A stretch of 27,652 bases of DNA from Saccoglossus kowalevskii. Lineage: Eukaryota; Hemichordata; Enteropneusta; Harrimaniidae. The translations under genes and the position numbers were made by a program. Below the pieces are notes generated by a model. That model was not told the origin of the DNA and did no database searches. It saw nothing but the letters and a program-made list of their open reading frames with translations. Where the stretch lies: NCBI RefSeq assembly GCF_000003605.2, contig NW_003111823.1, positions 1-27,652 of the forward strand, in the 5' to 3' direction. This document shows, one piece after another, positions 1 to 11,649 of this stretch (position 1 is its first letter; each line of letters opens with the position of its first letter).

Positions 1-347
1 TAATGGGACATCTTGATAGTCACATCGGGTGATAGTACATACTTAATGGAACATCTTTGAATAATCACATCGGAGTGGTAGTACATACTTAATGGACATC
101 TTTGATAATCACATCGGGTGGTAGTACATACTTGATGGACATCTTTGATAGTCACCTCGGGTGATAGTACATACTTAATGGACATCTTTGATAGTCACCT
201 CGGGTGATAGTACATACTTAAATGGACATCTTTGATAGTCACCTCGGGTGATAGTACATACTTAATGGACATCTTTGATAGTCACATCGGGTGATAGTAC
301 ATACTTAATGGACATCTTTGATAGTCACATCGGGTGATAGTACATAC
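1..347. repeat. GATAATC-pair cassette at left edge, indel-rich
   Basis: The order is one standard monomer, two GATAATC/GGTGGTAG monomers, three CACCTC monomers, then two standard ones before the TGCG monomer. The same order recurs at 8396-8724 (offset about 8377, sharing the private ACTTGATGG at 130 and 8508) and at 3657-4000. The first 230 bp hold several indels not typical of the array: GGG for GG near 5, a lost T near 14, extra A's near 50, 60 and 78, and an extra A near 219. This suggests low base accuracy at a contig or read end. Confidence 0.85.
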
Positions 348-1120
348 TTAATGGACATCTGCGATAGTCACATCGGGTGGTAGTACATACTTAATTGACA
401 TCTTTGATAGTCACATCGGGTGATAGTACATACTTAATGGACATCTTTGATAGTCACCTCGGGTGATAGTACATACTTAATGGACATCTTTGATAGTCAC
501 ATCGGGTGATAGTTCATACTTAATGGACATCTTTGATAGTCACCTCGGGTGATAGTACATACTTAATGGACATCTTTGATAGTCACCTCGATTGATAGTA
601 CATACTTAATGGACATCTTTGATAGTCACATCGGGTGATAGTACATACTTAATGGACATCTTTGATCGTCACATCGGGTGATATACATACTTAATGGACA
701 TCTTTGATAGTCACCTCGGATGATAGTACATACTTAATGGACATTTTTGATAGTCACATCGGGTGATAGTACATACTTAATGGACATCTTTGATAGTCAC
801 TTCGGATGATACTACATACTTAATGGACATTTTTGATAGTCACATCGGGTGATACTACATACTTAATGGACATCTTTGATAGTCACATCGGGTGATAGTA
901 CATACTTAATGGACATCTTTGATAGTCACCTCGGGTGATAGTACATACTTAATGGACATCTTTGATAGTCATATTGGGTGATAGTACATACTTAATGGAC
1001 ATCTTTGATAGTCACATTGGGTGATAGTACATACTTAATGGACATCTTTGATAGTCACATCGGGAGATAGTACATACTTAATGGACATCTTTGATAGTCA
1101 CATCGGGTGATAGTACATAC
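348..1120. repeat. 18-monomer higher-order unit (773 bp), copy 1
   Basis: Reading monomers by diagnostic variants gives: 1 TGCG with GGTGGTAG; 2 AATTGAC; 3 CCTCGGG; 4 GTTCAT; 5 CCTCGGG; 6 CCTCGATTG; 7 standard; 8 GATC (42 bp); 9 CCTCGGATG; 10 CATTTTT; 11 CTTCGGATG with GATACTAC; 12 CATTTTT with GATACTAC; 13 standard; 14 CCTCGGG; 15 CATATTGGG; 16 CATTGGG; 17 CGGGAGATAG; 18 standard. The next TGCG monomer starts at 1121. The length 773 equals 18 x 43 minus 1, the missing base being in monomer 8. This is the clearest reference copy of the higher-order unit. Confidence 0.88.
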
Positions 1121-1593
1121 TTAATGGACATCTGCGATAGTCACATCGGGTGGTAGTACATACTTAATTGACATCTTTGATAGTCACATCGGGTGATAGT
1201 ACATACTTAATGGACATCTGCGATAGTCACATCTGCTGATAGTACATACTTAATGGTCATCTTTGATAGTCACATCGGGTGGTAGTACATACTTAATTGA
1301 CATCTTTGATAGTCACATCGGGTGATAGTACATACTTAATGGACATCTGCGATAGTCACATCGGGTGGTAGTACATACTTAATGGACATCTTTGATAGTC
1401 ACCTCGGGTGATAGTACATACGTAATGGACATCTTTGATAGTCACCTCGGGTGATAGTACATACTTAATGGACATCTTTGATAGTCACCTCGGGTGATAG
1501 TACATACTTAATTGACATCTTTGATAGTCACATCGGGAGATAGTACATACTTAATGGACATCTTTGATAGTCACATCGGGTGATAGTACATAC
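1121..1593. repeat. TGCG-monomer cluster, partial units
   Basis: TGCG monomers occur here at 1133, 1219 and 1348, spaced 2 and 3 monomers, with another at 1606 opening the next unit. One copy carries the private CATCTGCTGATAG (1231) followed by AATGGTCATC. Three CCTCGGG monomers then lead into a monomer with AATTGAC and CGGGAGATAG (about 1510-1552), joining number 2 features to number 17 features. The stretch reads as a patchwork of the 1-2 and 17-18 ends of the 18-mer, as left by repeated unequal exchange. Confidence 0.75.
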
Positions 1594-2366
1594 TTAATGG
1601 ACATCTGCGATATTCACATCGGGTGGTAGTACATACTTAATTGACATCTTTGATAGTCACATCGGGTGATAGTACATACTTAATGGACATCTTTGATAGT
1701 CACCTCGGGTGATAGTACATACTTAATGGACATCTTTGATAGTCACATCGGGTGATAGTTCATACTTAATGGACATCTTTGATAGTCACCTCGGGTGATG
1801 GTACATACTTAATGGACATCTTTGATAGTCACCTCGGGTGATGGTACATACTTAATGGACATCTTTGATAGTCACCTCAATTGATAGTACATACTTAATG
1901 GACATCTTTGATAGTCACATCGGGTGATAGTACATACTTAATGGACATCTTTGATCGTCACATCGGGTGATATACATACTTAATGGACATCTTTGATAGT
2001 CACCTCGGATGATAGTACATACTTAATGGACATTCTTGATAGTCACATCGGGTGATAGTACATACTTAATGGACATCTTTGATAGTCACCTCGGATGATA
2101 GTACATACTTAATGGACATTTTTGATAGTCACATCGGGTGATACTACATACTTAATGGACAGCTTTAATAGTCACATCGGGTGATAGTACATACTTAATG
2201 GACATCTTTGATAGTCACATTGGGTGATAGTACATACTTAATGGACATCTTTGATAGTCACATTGGGTGATAGTACATACTTAATGGACATCTTTGATAG
2301 TCACATCGGGAGATAGTACATACTTAATGGACATCTTTGATAGTCACATCGGGTGATAGTACATAC
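1594..2366. repeat. 18-monomer higher-order unit, copy 2 with compensating indels
   Basis: TGCG recurs at 1606 and 2379, exactly 773 bp apart, but content differs from copy 1. Monomer 5 is doubled (two CCTCGGGTGATGG copies, about 1786-1846) while monomer 14 is missing, so the count stays 18. Private marks are TATTCAC in monomer 1, CCTCAATTG in monomer 6 (a CpG-to-CpA change), CATTCTTGATAG in monomer 10 and CAGCTTTAATAG in monomer 13 (2159). The last mark reappears at 23332, which links this copy to the far right of the window. Confidence 0.85.
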
Positions 2367-3053
2367 TTAATGGACATCTGCGATAGTCACATCGGGTGAT
2401 AGTACATACTTAATTGACATCTTTGATAGTCACATCGGGTGATAGTACATACTTAATGGACATCTTTGATAGTCACCTCGGGTGATAGTACATACTTAAT
2501 GGACATCTTTGATAGTCACATCGGGTGATAGTTCATACTTAATGGACATCTTTGATAGTCACCTCGGGTGATAGTACATACTTAATGGACATCTTTGATA
2601 GTCACCTCGATTGATAGTACATACTTAATGGACATCTTTGATAGTCACATCGGGTGATAGTACATACTTAATGGACATCTTTGATCGTCACATCGGGTGA
2701 TATACATACTTAATGGACATCTTTGATAGTCACCTCGGATGATAGTACATACTTAATGGACATTTTTGATAGTCACATCGGGTGATAGTACATACTTAAT
2801 GGACATCTTTGATAGTCACTTCGGATGATAGTACATACTTAATGGACATTTTTGATAGTCACATCGGGTGATACTACATACTTAATGGACATCTTTGATA
2901 GTCACATCGGGTGATAGTACATACTTAATGGACATCTTTGATAGTCATCTCGGGTGATAGTACATACTTAATGGACATCTTTGATAGTCACATCGGGTGA
3001 TAGTACATACTTAATGGACATCTTTGATAGTCACATTGGGTGATAGTACATAC
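2367..3053. repeat. Shortened higher-order unit (monomers 1-16)
   Basis: The order 1 to 16 is kept, then the array jumps straight to another monomer 2 (TTAATTGAC at 3054), skipping 17, 18 and 1. Monomer 14 here reads CATCTCGGG (2946). The resulting 15-monomer spacing (644 bp) between GATC sites 2683 and 3327 is repeated at 22654 to 23298, showing that the shortened form was itself copied. Confidence 0.83.
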
Positions 3054-3653
3054 TTAATTGACATCTTTGATAGTCACATCGGGTGATAGTACATATTTAA
3101 TGGACATCTTTGATAGTCACCTCGGGTGATAGTACATACTTAATGGACATCTTTGATAGTCACATCGGGTGATAGTTCATACTTAATGGACATCTTTGAT
3201 AGTCACCTCGGGTGATAGTACATACTTAATGGACATCTTTGATAGTCACCTCGATTGATAGTACATACTTAATGGACATCTTTGATAGTCACATCTGGTG
3301 ATAGTACATACTTAATGGACATCTTTGATCGTCACATCGGGTGATATACATACTTAATGGACATCTTTGATAGTCACCTCGGATGATAGTACATACTTAA
3401 TGGACATTTTTGATAGTCACCTCGGGTGATAGTACATACTTAATGGACATCTTTGATAGTCACATCGGGTGATAGTACATACTTAATGGACATCTGCGAT
3501 AGTCACATCGGGTGGTAGTACATACTTAATTGACATCTTTGATAGTCACATCGGGTGATAGTACATACTTAATGGACATCTTTGATAGTCACCTCGGGTG
3601 ATAGTACATACTTAATGGACATCTTTGATAGTCACATCGGGTGATAGTTCATA
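3054..3653. repeat. Partial higher-order unit ending at an abnormal junction
   Basis: Monomers 2-9 (with CATATTTAATGG near 3091 and CATCTGGTG in monomer 7) run into two non-canonical ones, then a fresh 1-4 series from TGCG at 3495 to GTTCAT near 3653. Monomer 4 is normally followed by CCTCGGG; here it is followed by AAATGGGACATC and a standard monomer, an abrupt change of cassette. Confidence 0.78.
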
Positions 3654-4678
3654 CTTAAATGGGACATCTTTGATAGTCACATCGGGTGATAGTACATACT
3701 TAATGGACATCTTTGATAATCACATCGGGTGGTAGTACATACTTAATGGACATCTTTGATAATCACATCGGGTGGTAGTACATACTTAATGGACATCTTT
3801 GATAGTCACCTCGGGTGATAGTACATACTTAATGGACATCTTTGATTGTCACCTCGGGTGATAGTACATACTTAATGGACATCTTTGATAGTCACCTCGG
3901 GTGATAGTACATACTTAATGAACATCTTTGATAGTCACATCGGGTGATAGTACATACATAATGGACATCTTTGATAGTCACATCGGGTGATAGTACATAC
4001 TTAATGGACATCTGCGATAGTCACATCGGGTGGTAGTACATACTTAATTGACATCTTTGATAGTCACATCGGGTGATAGTACATAGTTAATGGACATCTT
4101 TGATAGTCACCTCGGGTGATAGTACATACTTAATGGACATCTTTGATAGTCACCTCGGGTGATAGTACATACTTAATGGACATCTTTGATAGTCACATCG
4201 GGTGATAGTACATACTTAATGGACATCTTTGATCGTCACATCGGGTGATATACATACTTAATGGACATCTTTGATAGTCACCTCGGATGATAGTACATAC
4301 TTAATGGACATTTTTGATAGTCACATCGGGTAATAGTATATACTTAATGGACATATTTTATAGTCACATCGGGTGATACTACATACTTAATGGACATCTT
4401 TGATAGTCACATCGGGTGATAGTACATACTTATTGGACATCTTTGATAGTCACCTCGGGTGATAGTACATAGTTAATGGACATCTTTGATAGTCACATTG
4501 GGTGATAGTACATACTTAATGGACATCTTTGATAGTCACATCGGGTGATAGTACATACTTAATGGACATCTTTGATCGTCACAGTGGGTGATATACATAC
4601 TTAATGGACATCTTTGATAGTCACCTCGGATGATAGTACATACTTAATGGACATTTTTGATAGTCACATCGGGTGATA
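3654..4678. repeat. Cassette block duplicated at 9.9-11.4 kb
   Basis: The block holds a GATAATC pair (from 3715), GATTGTC, a TTAATGAACATC monomer, CATACATAATGG (about 3955) and TGCG at 4013, all matching 9918-10309 at offset 6228. From the ACATAGTTAATGG at 4081 onward the match is at offset 6700 (10781), including the rare GGGTAATAGTATATAC at 4328 and CATATTTTATAG. The right copy therefore has 11 additional monomers between the two matched parts. Similarity ends near 4678/11378, where one copy has GATAGTAC and the other GATACTAC. Confidence 0.85.
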
Positions 4679-5545
4679 GTACATACTTAATGGACATCTT
4701 TGATAGTCACATCGGGTGAAAGTACATACTTAATGGACATCTTTGATAGTCACCTCGTGTGATAGTACATACTTAATGGACATCTTTCATAGTCACATTG
4801 GGTGATAGTACATACTTAATGGACATCTTTGATAGTCACATCGGGTGATAGTACTTACTTAATGGACATCTTTGCTAGACACATCGGGTGATAGTACATA
4901 CTTAATGGACATCTTTGATAGTCACATCGGGTGATAGTACATACTTAATGGACATCTTCAATAGTCATATCGGATGATAGTACATACTTAATGGACATCT
5001 TTGCTAGTCACATCGGGTGATAGTACATACTTAATGGACATCTTTGATAGTCATATCGGGTGATAGTACATACTTAATGGACATCTTCGATAGTCACATC
5101 GGGTGATAGTACATCCTTAATGGACATCTTTGATAGTCACATCGGGTGATAGTACATACTTAATGGACATCTTTGATCGTCACATTGGGTGATATACATA
5201 CTTAATGGACATCTTTGATAGTCACCTCGGATGATAGTACATACTTAATGGACATTTTTGATAGTCCCATTGGGTGATAGTACATACTTAATGGACATCT
5301 TTGATAGTCACATCGGGTGAAAGTACATACTTAATGGACATCTTTGATAGTCACCTCGTGTGATAGTACATACTTAATGGACATCTTTGATAGTCACATT
5401 GGGTGATAGTACATACTTAATGGACATCTTTGATAGTCACATCGGGTGATAGTACATACTTAATGGACATCTTTGATAGTCACATCGGGTGATAGTACAT
5501 ACTTAATGGACATCTTTGATAGTCACATCGGGTGATAGTACATAC
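4679..5545. repeat. Divergent, less ordered monomers
   Basis: This part has many private or rare changes: CCTCGTGTG (twice), GGTGAAAGTAC, CATCTTTCATAG, GTACTTAC, TTTGCTAGAC, CATCTTCAATAG with CATATCGG, CATCTTCGATAG, CATCCTTAATGG and GATAGTCCCATTGGG. The 18-mer order is not recognisable apart from one GATC cassette at 5175. It may be an older or less homogenised piece of the array. Confidence 0.7.
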
Positions 5546-6318
5546 TTAATGGACATCTGCGATAGTCACATCGGGTGGTAGTACATACTTAATTGACATC
5601 TTTGATAGTCACATCGGGTGATAGTACATACTTAATGGACATCTTTGATAGTCACCTCGGGTGAAAGTACATACTTAATGGACATCTTTGATAGTCATCT
5701 CGTGTGATAGTACATACTTAATGGACATCTTTGATAGTCACATTGGGTGATAGTACATACTTAATGGACATCTTTGATAGTCACATTGGGTGATAGTACA
5801 TACTTAATGGACATCTTCGATAGTCACATTGGGTGATAGTACATACTTAATGGACATCTTTGATAGTCACCTCGGGTGGTAGTACATACTTAATGGACAT
5901 CTTTGATAGTCACATCGGGTGATAGTACATACTTAATGGACATCTTTGATAGTCACATCGGGTGATAGTACATACTTAATGGACATCTTTGATAGTCACA
6001 TCGGGTGATAGTACATATTTAATGGACATCTTTGATAGTCACCTCGGGTGATAGTACATACTTAATGGACATCTTTGATAGTCACATCGGGTGATAGTTC
6101 ATACTTAATGGACATCTTTGATAGTCACATCGGGTGATAGTACATACTTAATGGACATCTTTGATAGTCACATCGGGTGATAGTACATACTTAATGGACA
6201 TCTTTGATCGTCACATTGGGTGATATACATACTTAATGGACATCTTTGATAGTCACATCGGGTGATAGTACATACTTAATGGACTTCTTTGATAGTCACA
6301 TCGGGTGATAGTACATAC
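5546..6318. repeat. 18-monomer tandem pair, left copy
   Basis: The copy starts at TGCG (5558) and its features recur 773 bp to the right. Order: TGCG, AATTGAC, CCTCGGG with GGTGAAAG, CATCTCGTGTG, CATTGGG, CATTGGG, CATCTTCGATAG with CATTGGG, CCTCGGGTGGTAG, three standard (last with CATATTTAATGG), CCTCGGG, GTTCAT, two standard, then GATC (6206) and two more. Compared with copy 1 at 348 the unit length is the same but the monomer set differs, and GTTCAT is not followed by CCTCGGG and CCTCGATTG. Confidence 0.85.
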
Positions 6319-7033
6319 TTAATGGACATCTGCGATAGTCACATCGGGTGGTAGTACATACTTAATTGACATCTTTGATAGTCACATCGGGTGATAGTAC
6401 ATACTTAATGGACATCTTTGATAGTCACCTCGGGTGAAAGTACATACTTAATGGACATCTTTGATAGTCATCTCGTGTGATAGTACATACTTAATGGACA
6501 TCTTTGATAGTCACATTGGGTGATAGTACATACTTAATGGACATCTTTGATAGTCACATTGGGTGATAGTACATACTTAATGGACATCTTCGATAGTCAC
6601 ATTGGGTGATAGTACATACTTAATGGACATCTTTGATAGTCACCTCGGGTGGTAGTACATACTTAATGGACATCTTTGATAGTCACATCGGGTGATAGTA
6701 CATACTTAATGGACATCTTTGATAGTCACATCGGGTGATAGTACATACTTAATGGACATCTTTGATAGTCACATCGGGTGATAGTACATATTTAATGGAC
6801 ATCTTTGATAGTCACCTCGGGTGATAGTACATACTTAATGGACATCTTTGATAGTCACATCGGGTGATAGTTCATACTTAATGGACATCTTTGATAGTCA
6901 CATCGGGTGATAGTACATACTTAATGGACATCTTTGATAGTCACATCGGGTGATAGTACATACTTAATGGACATCTTTGATCGTCACATTGGGTGATATA
7001 CATACTTAATGGACATCTTTGATAGTCACCTCC
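6319..7033. repeat. 18-monomer tandem pair, right copy
   Basis: This repeats 5546-6260 monomer for monomer (TGCG 6331, GATC 6979). The copies part after the GATC monomer: the left continues with a standard monomer and GGACTTC (6283), the right with the private CCTCCGATG. The very low divergence points to a recent duplication. Confidence 0.85.
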
Positions 7034-7350
7034 GATGATAGTACATACTTAATGGACATTTTTGATAGTCACATCGGGTGATAGTACATACTTAATGGAC
7101 ATCTTTGATAGTCACATCGGGTGATAGTACATACTTAATGGACATCTTTGATAGTCACATCGGGTGATAGTACATACTTAATGGACATCTTTGATCGTCA
7201 CATTGGGTGATATACATACTTAATGGATATCTTTGATAGTCACCTCCGATGATAGTACATACTTAATGGACATTTTTGATAGTCACATCGGGTGATAGTA
7301 CATACTTAATGGACATCTTTGATAGTCACATCGGGTGATAGTACATACTT
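6964..7350. repeat. 5-monomer tandem duplication with CCTCCGATG
   Basis: GATC, CCTCCGATG, CATTTTT, standard, standard occupy 6964-7177. The first four recur from 7178 (offset 214, or 5 x 43 minus 1). The second copy has GGATATC in place of GGACATC. CCTCCGATG is seen only in these two monomers, so the local duplication came after that mutation. Confidence 0.83.
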
Positions 7351-8160
7351 AATGGACATCTTTGATAATCACATCGGGTGGTAGTACATACTTAATGGAC
7401 ATCTTTGATAATCACATCGGGTGGTAGTACATAGTTAATGGACATCTTTGATAGTCACCTCGGGTGATAGTACGTACTTAATGGACATCTTTGATAGTCA
7501 CCTCGGGTGATAGTACATACTTAATGGACATCTTTGATAGTCACATCGGGTGATAGTACATACTTAATGGACATCTTTGATAGTCACATCGGGTGATAGT
7601 ACATACTTAATGGACATCTGCGATAGTCACATCGGGTGGTAGTACATACTTAATTGACATCTTTGATAGTCACATCGGGTGATAGTACATACTTAATGGA
7701 CATCTTTGATAGTCACCTCGGGTGATAGTACATACTTAATGGACATCTTTGATAGTCACCTCGGATGATAGTACATACTTAATGGACATTTTTGATAGTC
7801 ACATCGGGTGATACTACATACTTAATGGACATCTTTGATAGTCACATCGGGTGATAGTACATACTTAATGGACATCTTTGATAGTCACCTCGGGTGATAG
7901 TACATACTTAATGGACATCTTTGATAGTCACATTGCGTGATAGTACATACTTAATGGACATCTTTGATAGTCACATTGGGTGATAGTACATACTTAATGG
8001 CCTTTTTTGATAGTCACATCGGGTGATAGTACATACTTAATGGACATCTTTGATAGTCACATCGGGTGATAGTACATACTTAATGGTCAACTTTGCTAGT
8101 CACATCCGGTGATAGTACATCCTTAATGGACATCTTTGGTAGTCACATCGGGTGATAGTA
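7310..8160. repeat. Mosaic block duplicated at 11.65-12.58 kb
   Basis: Shared rare marks are GATAATC pair, CATAGTTAATGG (7431), TACGTAC (7471), CATTGCGTG (7931), GGCCTTTTTT (7999), GGTCAACTTTGCTAG with CATCCGG (8088-8110) and CATCCTTAATGG. The offset is 4338 up to the TGCG monomer and 4424 after it, so the right copy gained exactly two monomers. At the right end the left copy lacks the TTTTCTAG monomer and one standard monomer present at 12600. Confidence 0.85.
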
Positions 8161-9670
8161 CATGCTTAATGGACATCTTTGATAATCACATCGGGTGGTA
8201 GTACATACTTAATGGACATCTTTGATAATCACATCGGGTGGTAGTACATACTTAATGGACATCTTTGATAGTCACCTCGGGTGATAGTACATACTTAATG
8301 GACATCTTTGGTAGTCACATCGGGTGATAGTACATACTTAATGGACATCTTTTCTAGTCACATCGGGTGATAGTACATGCTTAATGGACATCTTTGATAG
8401 TCACATCGGGTGATAGTACATACTTAATGGACATCTTTGATAATCACATCGGGTGGTAGTACATACTTAATGGACATCTTTGATAATCACATCGGGTGGT
8501 AGTACATACTTGATGGACATCTTTGATAGTCACCTCGGGTGATAGTACATACTTAATGGACATCTTTGATAGTCACCTCGGGTGATAGTACATACTTAAT
8601 GGACATCTTTGATAGTCATCTCGGGTGATAGTACATACTTAATGGACATCTTTGATAGTCACATCGGGTGATAGTACATACTTAATGGACATCTTTGATA
8701 GTCACATCGGGTGATAGTACATACTTAATGGACATCTGCGATAGTCACATCGGGTGGTAGTACATACTTAATTGACATCTTTGATAGTCACATCGGGTGA
8801 TAGTACATACTTAATGGACATCTTTGATAGTCACCTCGGGTGATAGTACATACTTAATGGACATCTTTGATAGTCACATCGGGTGATAGTTCATACTTAA
8901 TGGACATCTTTGATAGTCACCTCGGGTGATAGTACATACTTAATGGACATCTTTGATAGTCACCTCGGGTGATAGTACATACTTAATGGACATCTTTGAT
9001 AGTCACATCGGGTGATAGTACATACTTAATGGACATCTTTTCTAGTCACATCGGGTGATAGTACATGCTTAATGGACATCTTTGATAGTCACATCGGGTG
9101 ATAGTACATACTTAATGGACATCTTTGATAGTCACATCGGGTGATAGTACATACTTAATGGACATCTGCGATAGTCACATCGGGTGGTAGTACATACTTA
9201 ATTGACATCTTTGATAGTCACATCGGGTGATAGTACATACTTAATGGACATCTTTGATAGTCACCTCGGGTGATAGTACATACTTAATGGACATCTTTGA
9301 TAGTCACATCGGGTGATAGTTCATACTTAATGGACATCTTTGATAGTCACCTCGGGTGATAGTACATACTTAATGGACATCTTTGATAGTCACCTCGATT
9401 GATAGTACATACTTAATGGACATCTTTGATAGTCACATCGGGTGATAGTACATACTTAATGGACATCTTTGATCGTCACATCGGGTGATATACATACTTA
9501 ATGGACATCTTTGATAGTCACCTCGGATGATAGTACATACTTAATGGACATTTTTGATAGTCACATCGGGTGATAGTACATACTTAATGGACATCTTTGA
9601 TAGTCACCTCGGATGATAGTACATACTTAATGGACATTTTTGATAGTCACATCGGGTGATACTACATACT
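8161..9670. repeat. GATAATC cassettes plus near-canonical higher-order segment
   Basis: GATAATC pairs begin at 8181 and 8439, and TTTTCTAG/ATGCTT monomers occur near 8350 and 9048. From the TGCG near 9167 the order 1, 2, 3, 4 (GTTCAT), 5, 6 (CCTCGATTG), 7, 8 (GATC 9471), 9, 10, 11, 12 follows the canonical 18-mer. The GATC landmark is missing for 53 monomers before 9471, the longest gap in the window. Confidence 0.78.
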
Positions 9671-10060
9671 TAATGGTCCTTTTTTGATAGTCACATCGGG
9701 TGATAGTACATACTTAATGGACACCTTGATAGTCACATCGGGTGATAGTACATACTTAATGGTCAACTTTGCTAGTCACATCGGGTGATAGTACATACTT
9801 AATGGACATCTTTGGTAGTCACATCGGGTGATAGTACATACTTAATGGACATCTTTTCTAGTCACATCGGGTGATAGTACATGCTTAATGGACATCTTTG
9901 ATAGTCACATCGGGTGATAGTACATACTTAATGGACATCTTTGATAATCACATCGGGTGGTAGTACATACTTAATGGACATCTTTGATAATCACATCGGG
10001 TGGTAGTACATACTTAATGGACATCTTTGATAGTCACCTCGGGTGATAGTACATACTTAA
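9600..10060. repeat. GGTCAAC / TTTTCTAG / GATAATC cassette
   Basis: The order is GGTCCTTTTTTGATAG (9676), ACACCTTGATAG (9721), GGTCAACTTTGCTAG (9761), TTTGGTAG, TTTTCTAG with ATGCTT, standard, GATAATC pair, CCTCGGG. It matches 16690-17150 at offset about 7085 (GGTCAAC at 16846). The first two monomers carry a +1 and a -1 indel that cancel in length. Confidence 0.82.
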
Positions 10061-11378
10061 TGGACATCTTTGATTGTCACCTCGGGTGATAGTACATACT
10101 TAATGGACATCTTTGATAGTCACCTCGGGTGATAGTACATACTTAATGAACATCTTTGATAGTCACATCGGGTGATAGTACATACATAATGGACATCTTT
10201 GATAGTCACATCGGGTGATAGTACATACTTAATGGACATCTGCGATAGTCACATCGGGTGGTAGTACATACTTAATTGACATCTTTGATAGTCACATCGG
10301 GTGATAGTACATACTTAATGGACATCTTTGATAGTCACCTCGGGTGATAGTACATACTTAATGGACATCTTTGATAGTCACATCGGGTGATAGTTCATAC
10401 TTAATGGACATCTTTGATAGTCATCTCGGGTGATAGTACATACTTAATGGACATCTTTGATAGTCACCTCGATTGATAGTACATACTTAATGGACATCTT
10501 TGATAGTCACATCGGGTGATAGTACATACTTAATGGACATCTTTGATCGTCACATCGGGTGATATACATACTTAATGGACATCTTTGATAGTCACCTCGG
10601 ATGATAGTACATACTTAATGGACATTTTTGATAGTCACATCGGGTGATAGTACATACTTAATGGACATCTTTGATAGTCACCTCGGGTGATAGTACATAC
10701 TTAATGGACATTTTTGATAGTCACATCGGGTGATAGTACATACTTAATGGACATCTTTGATAGTCACATCGGGTGATAGTACATAGTTAATGGACATCTT
10801 TGATAGTCACCTCGGGTGATAGTACATACTTAATGGACATCTTTGATAGTCACCTCGGGTGATAGTACATACTTAATGGACATCTTTGATAGTCACATCG
10901 GGTGATAGTACATACTTAATGGACATCTTTGATCGTCACATCGGGTGATATACATACTTAATGGACATCTTTGATAGTCACCTCGGATGATAGTACATAC
11001 TTAATGGACATTTTTGATAGTCACATCGGGTAATAGTATATACTTAATGGACATATTTTATAGTCACATCGGGTGATACTACATACTTAATGGACATCTT
11101 TGATAGTCACATCGGGTGATAGTACATACTTATTGGACATCTTTGATAGTCACCTCGGGTGATAGTACATAGTTAATGGACATCTTTGATAGTCACATTG
11201 GGTGATAGTACATACTTAATGGACATCTTTGATAGTCACATCGGGTGATAGTACATACTTAATGGACATTCTTTGATCGTCACAGTGGGTGATATACATA
11301 CTTAATGACATCTTTGATAGTCACCTCGGATGATAGTACATACTTAATGGACATTTTTGATAGTCACATCGGGTGATA
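9918..11378. repeat. Second copy of 3.7-4.7 kb block with 11 extra monomers
   Basis: The ends match 3690-4081 and 4068-4678. The interior, about 10296-10768, holds an additional run that looks like part of the 18-mer: CCTCGGG, GTTCAT, CATCTCGGG, CCTCGATTG, standard, GATC (10545), CCTCGGATG, CATTTTT, CCTCGGG, CATTTTT, standard. Length difference is 472 bp, or 11 x 43 minus the one base of the GATC monomer. Two single-base indels (ACATTCTTTG near 11269 and TTAATGACATC near 11304) are private to this copy. Confidence 0.85.
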
Positions 11379-11649
11379 CTACATACTTAATGGACATCTT
11401 TGATAGTCACATCGGGTGATAGTACATACTTAATGGACATCTTTGATAGTCACATTGGGTGATAGTACATATTTAATGGACATCTTTGATAGTCACATTG
11501 GGTGATAGTACATACTTAATGGCCTTTTTTGATAGTCACATCGGGTGATAGTACATACTTAATGGACATCTTTGATCGTCACATTGGGTGATATACATAC
11601 TTAATGGACATCTTTGATAGTCACATCGGGTGATAGTACATACTTAATG

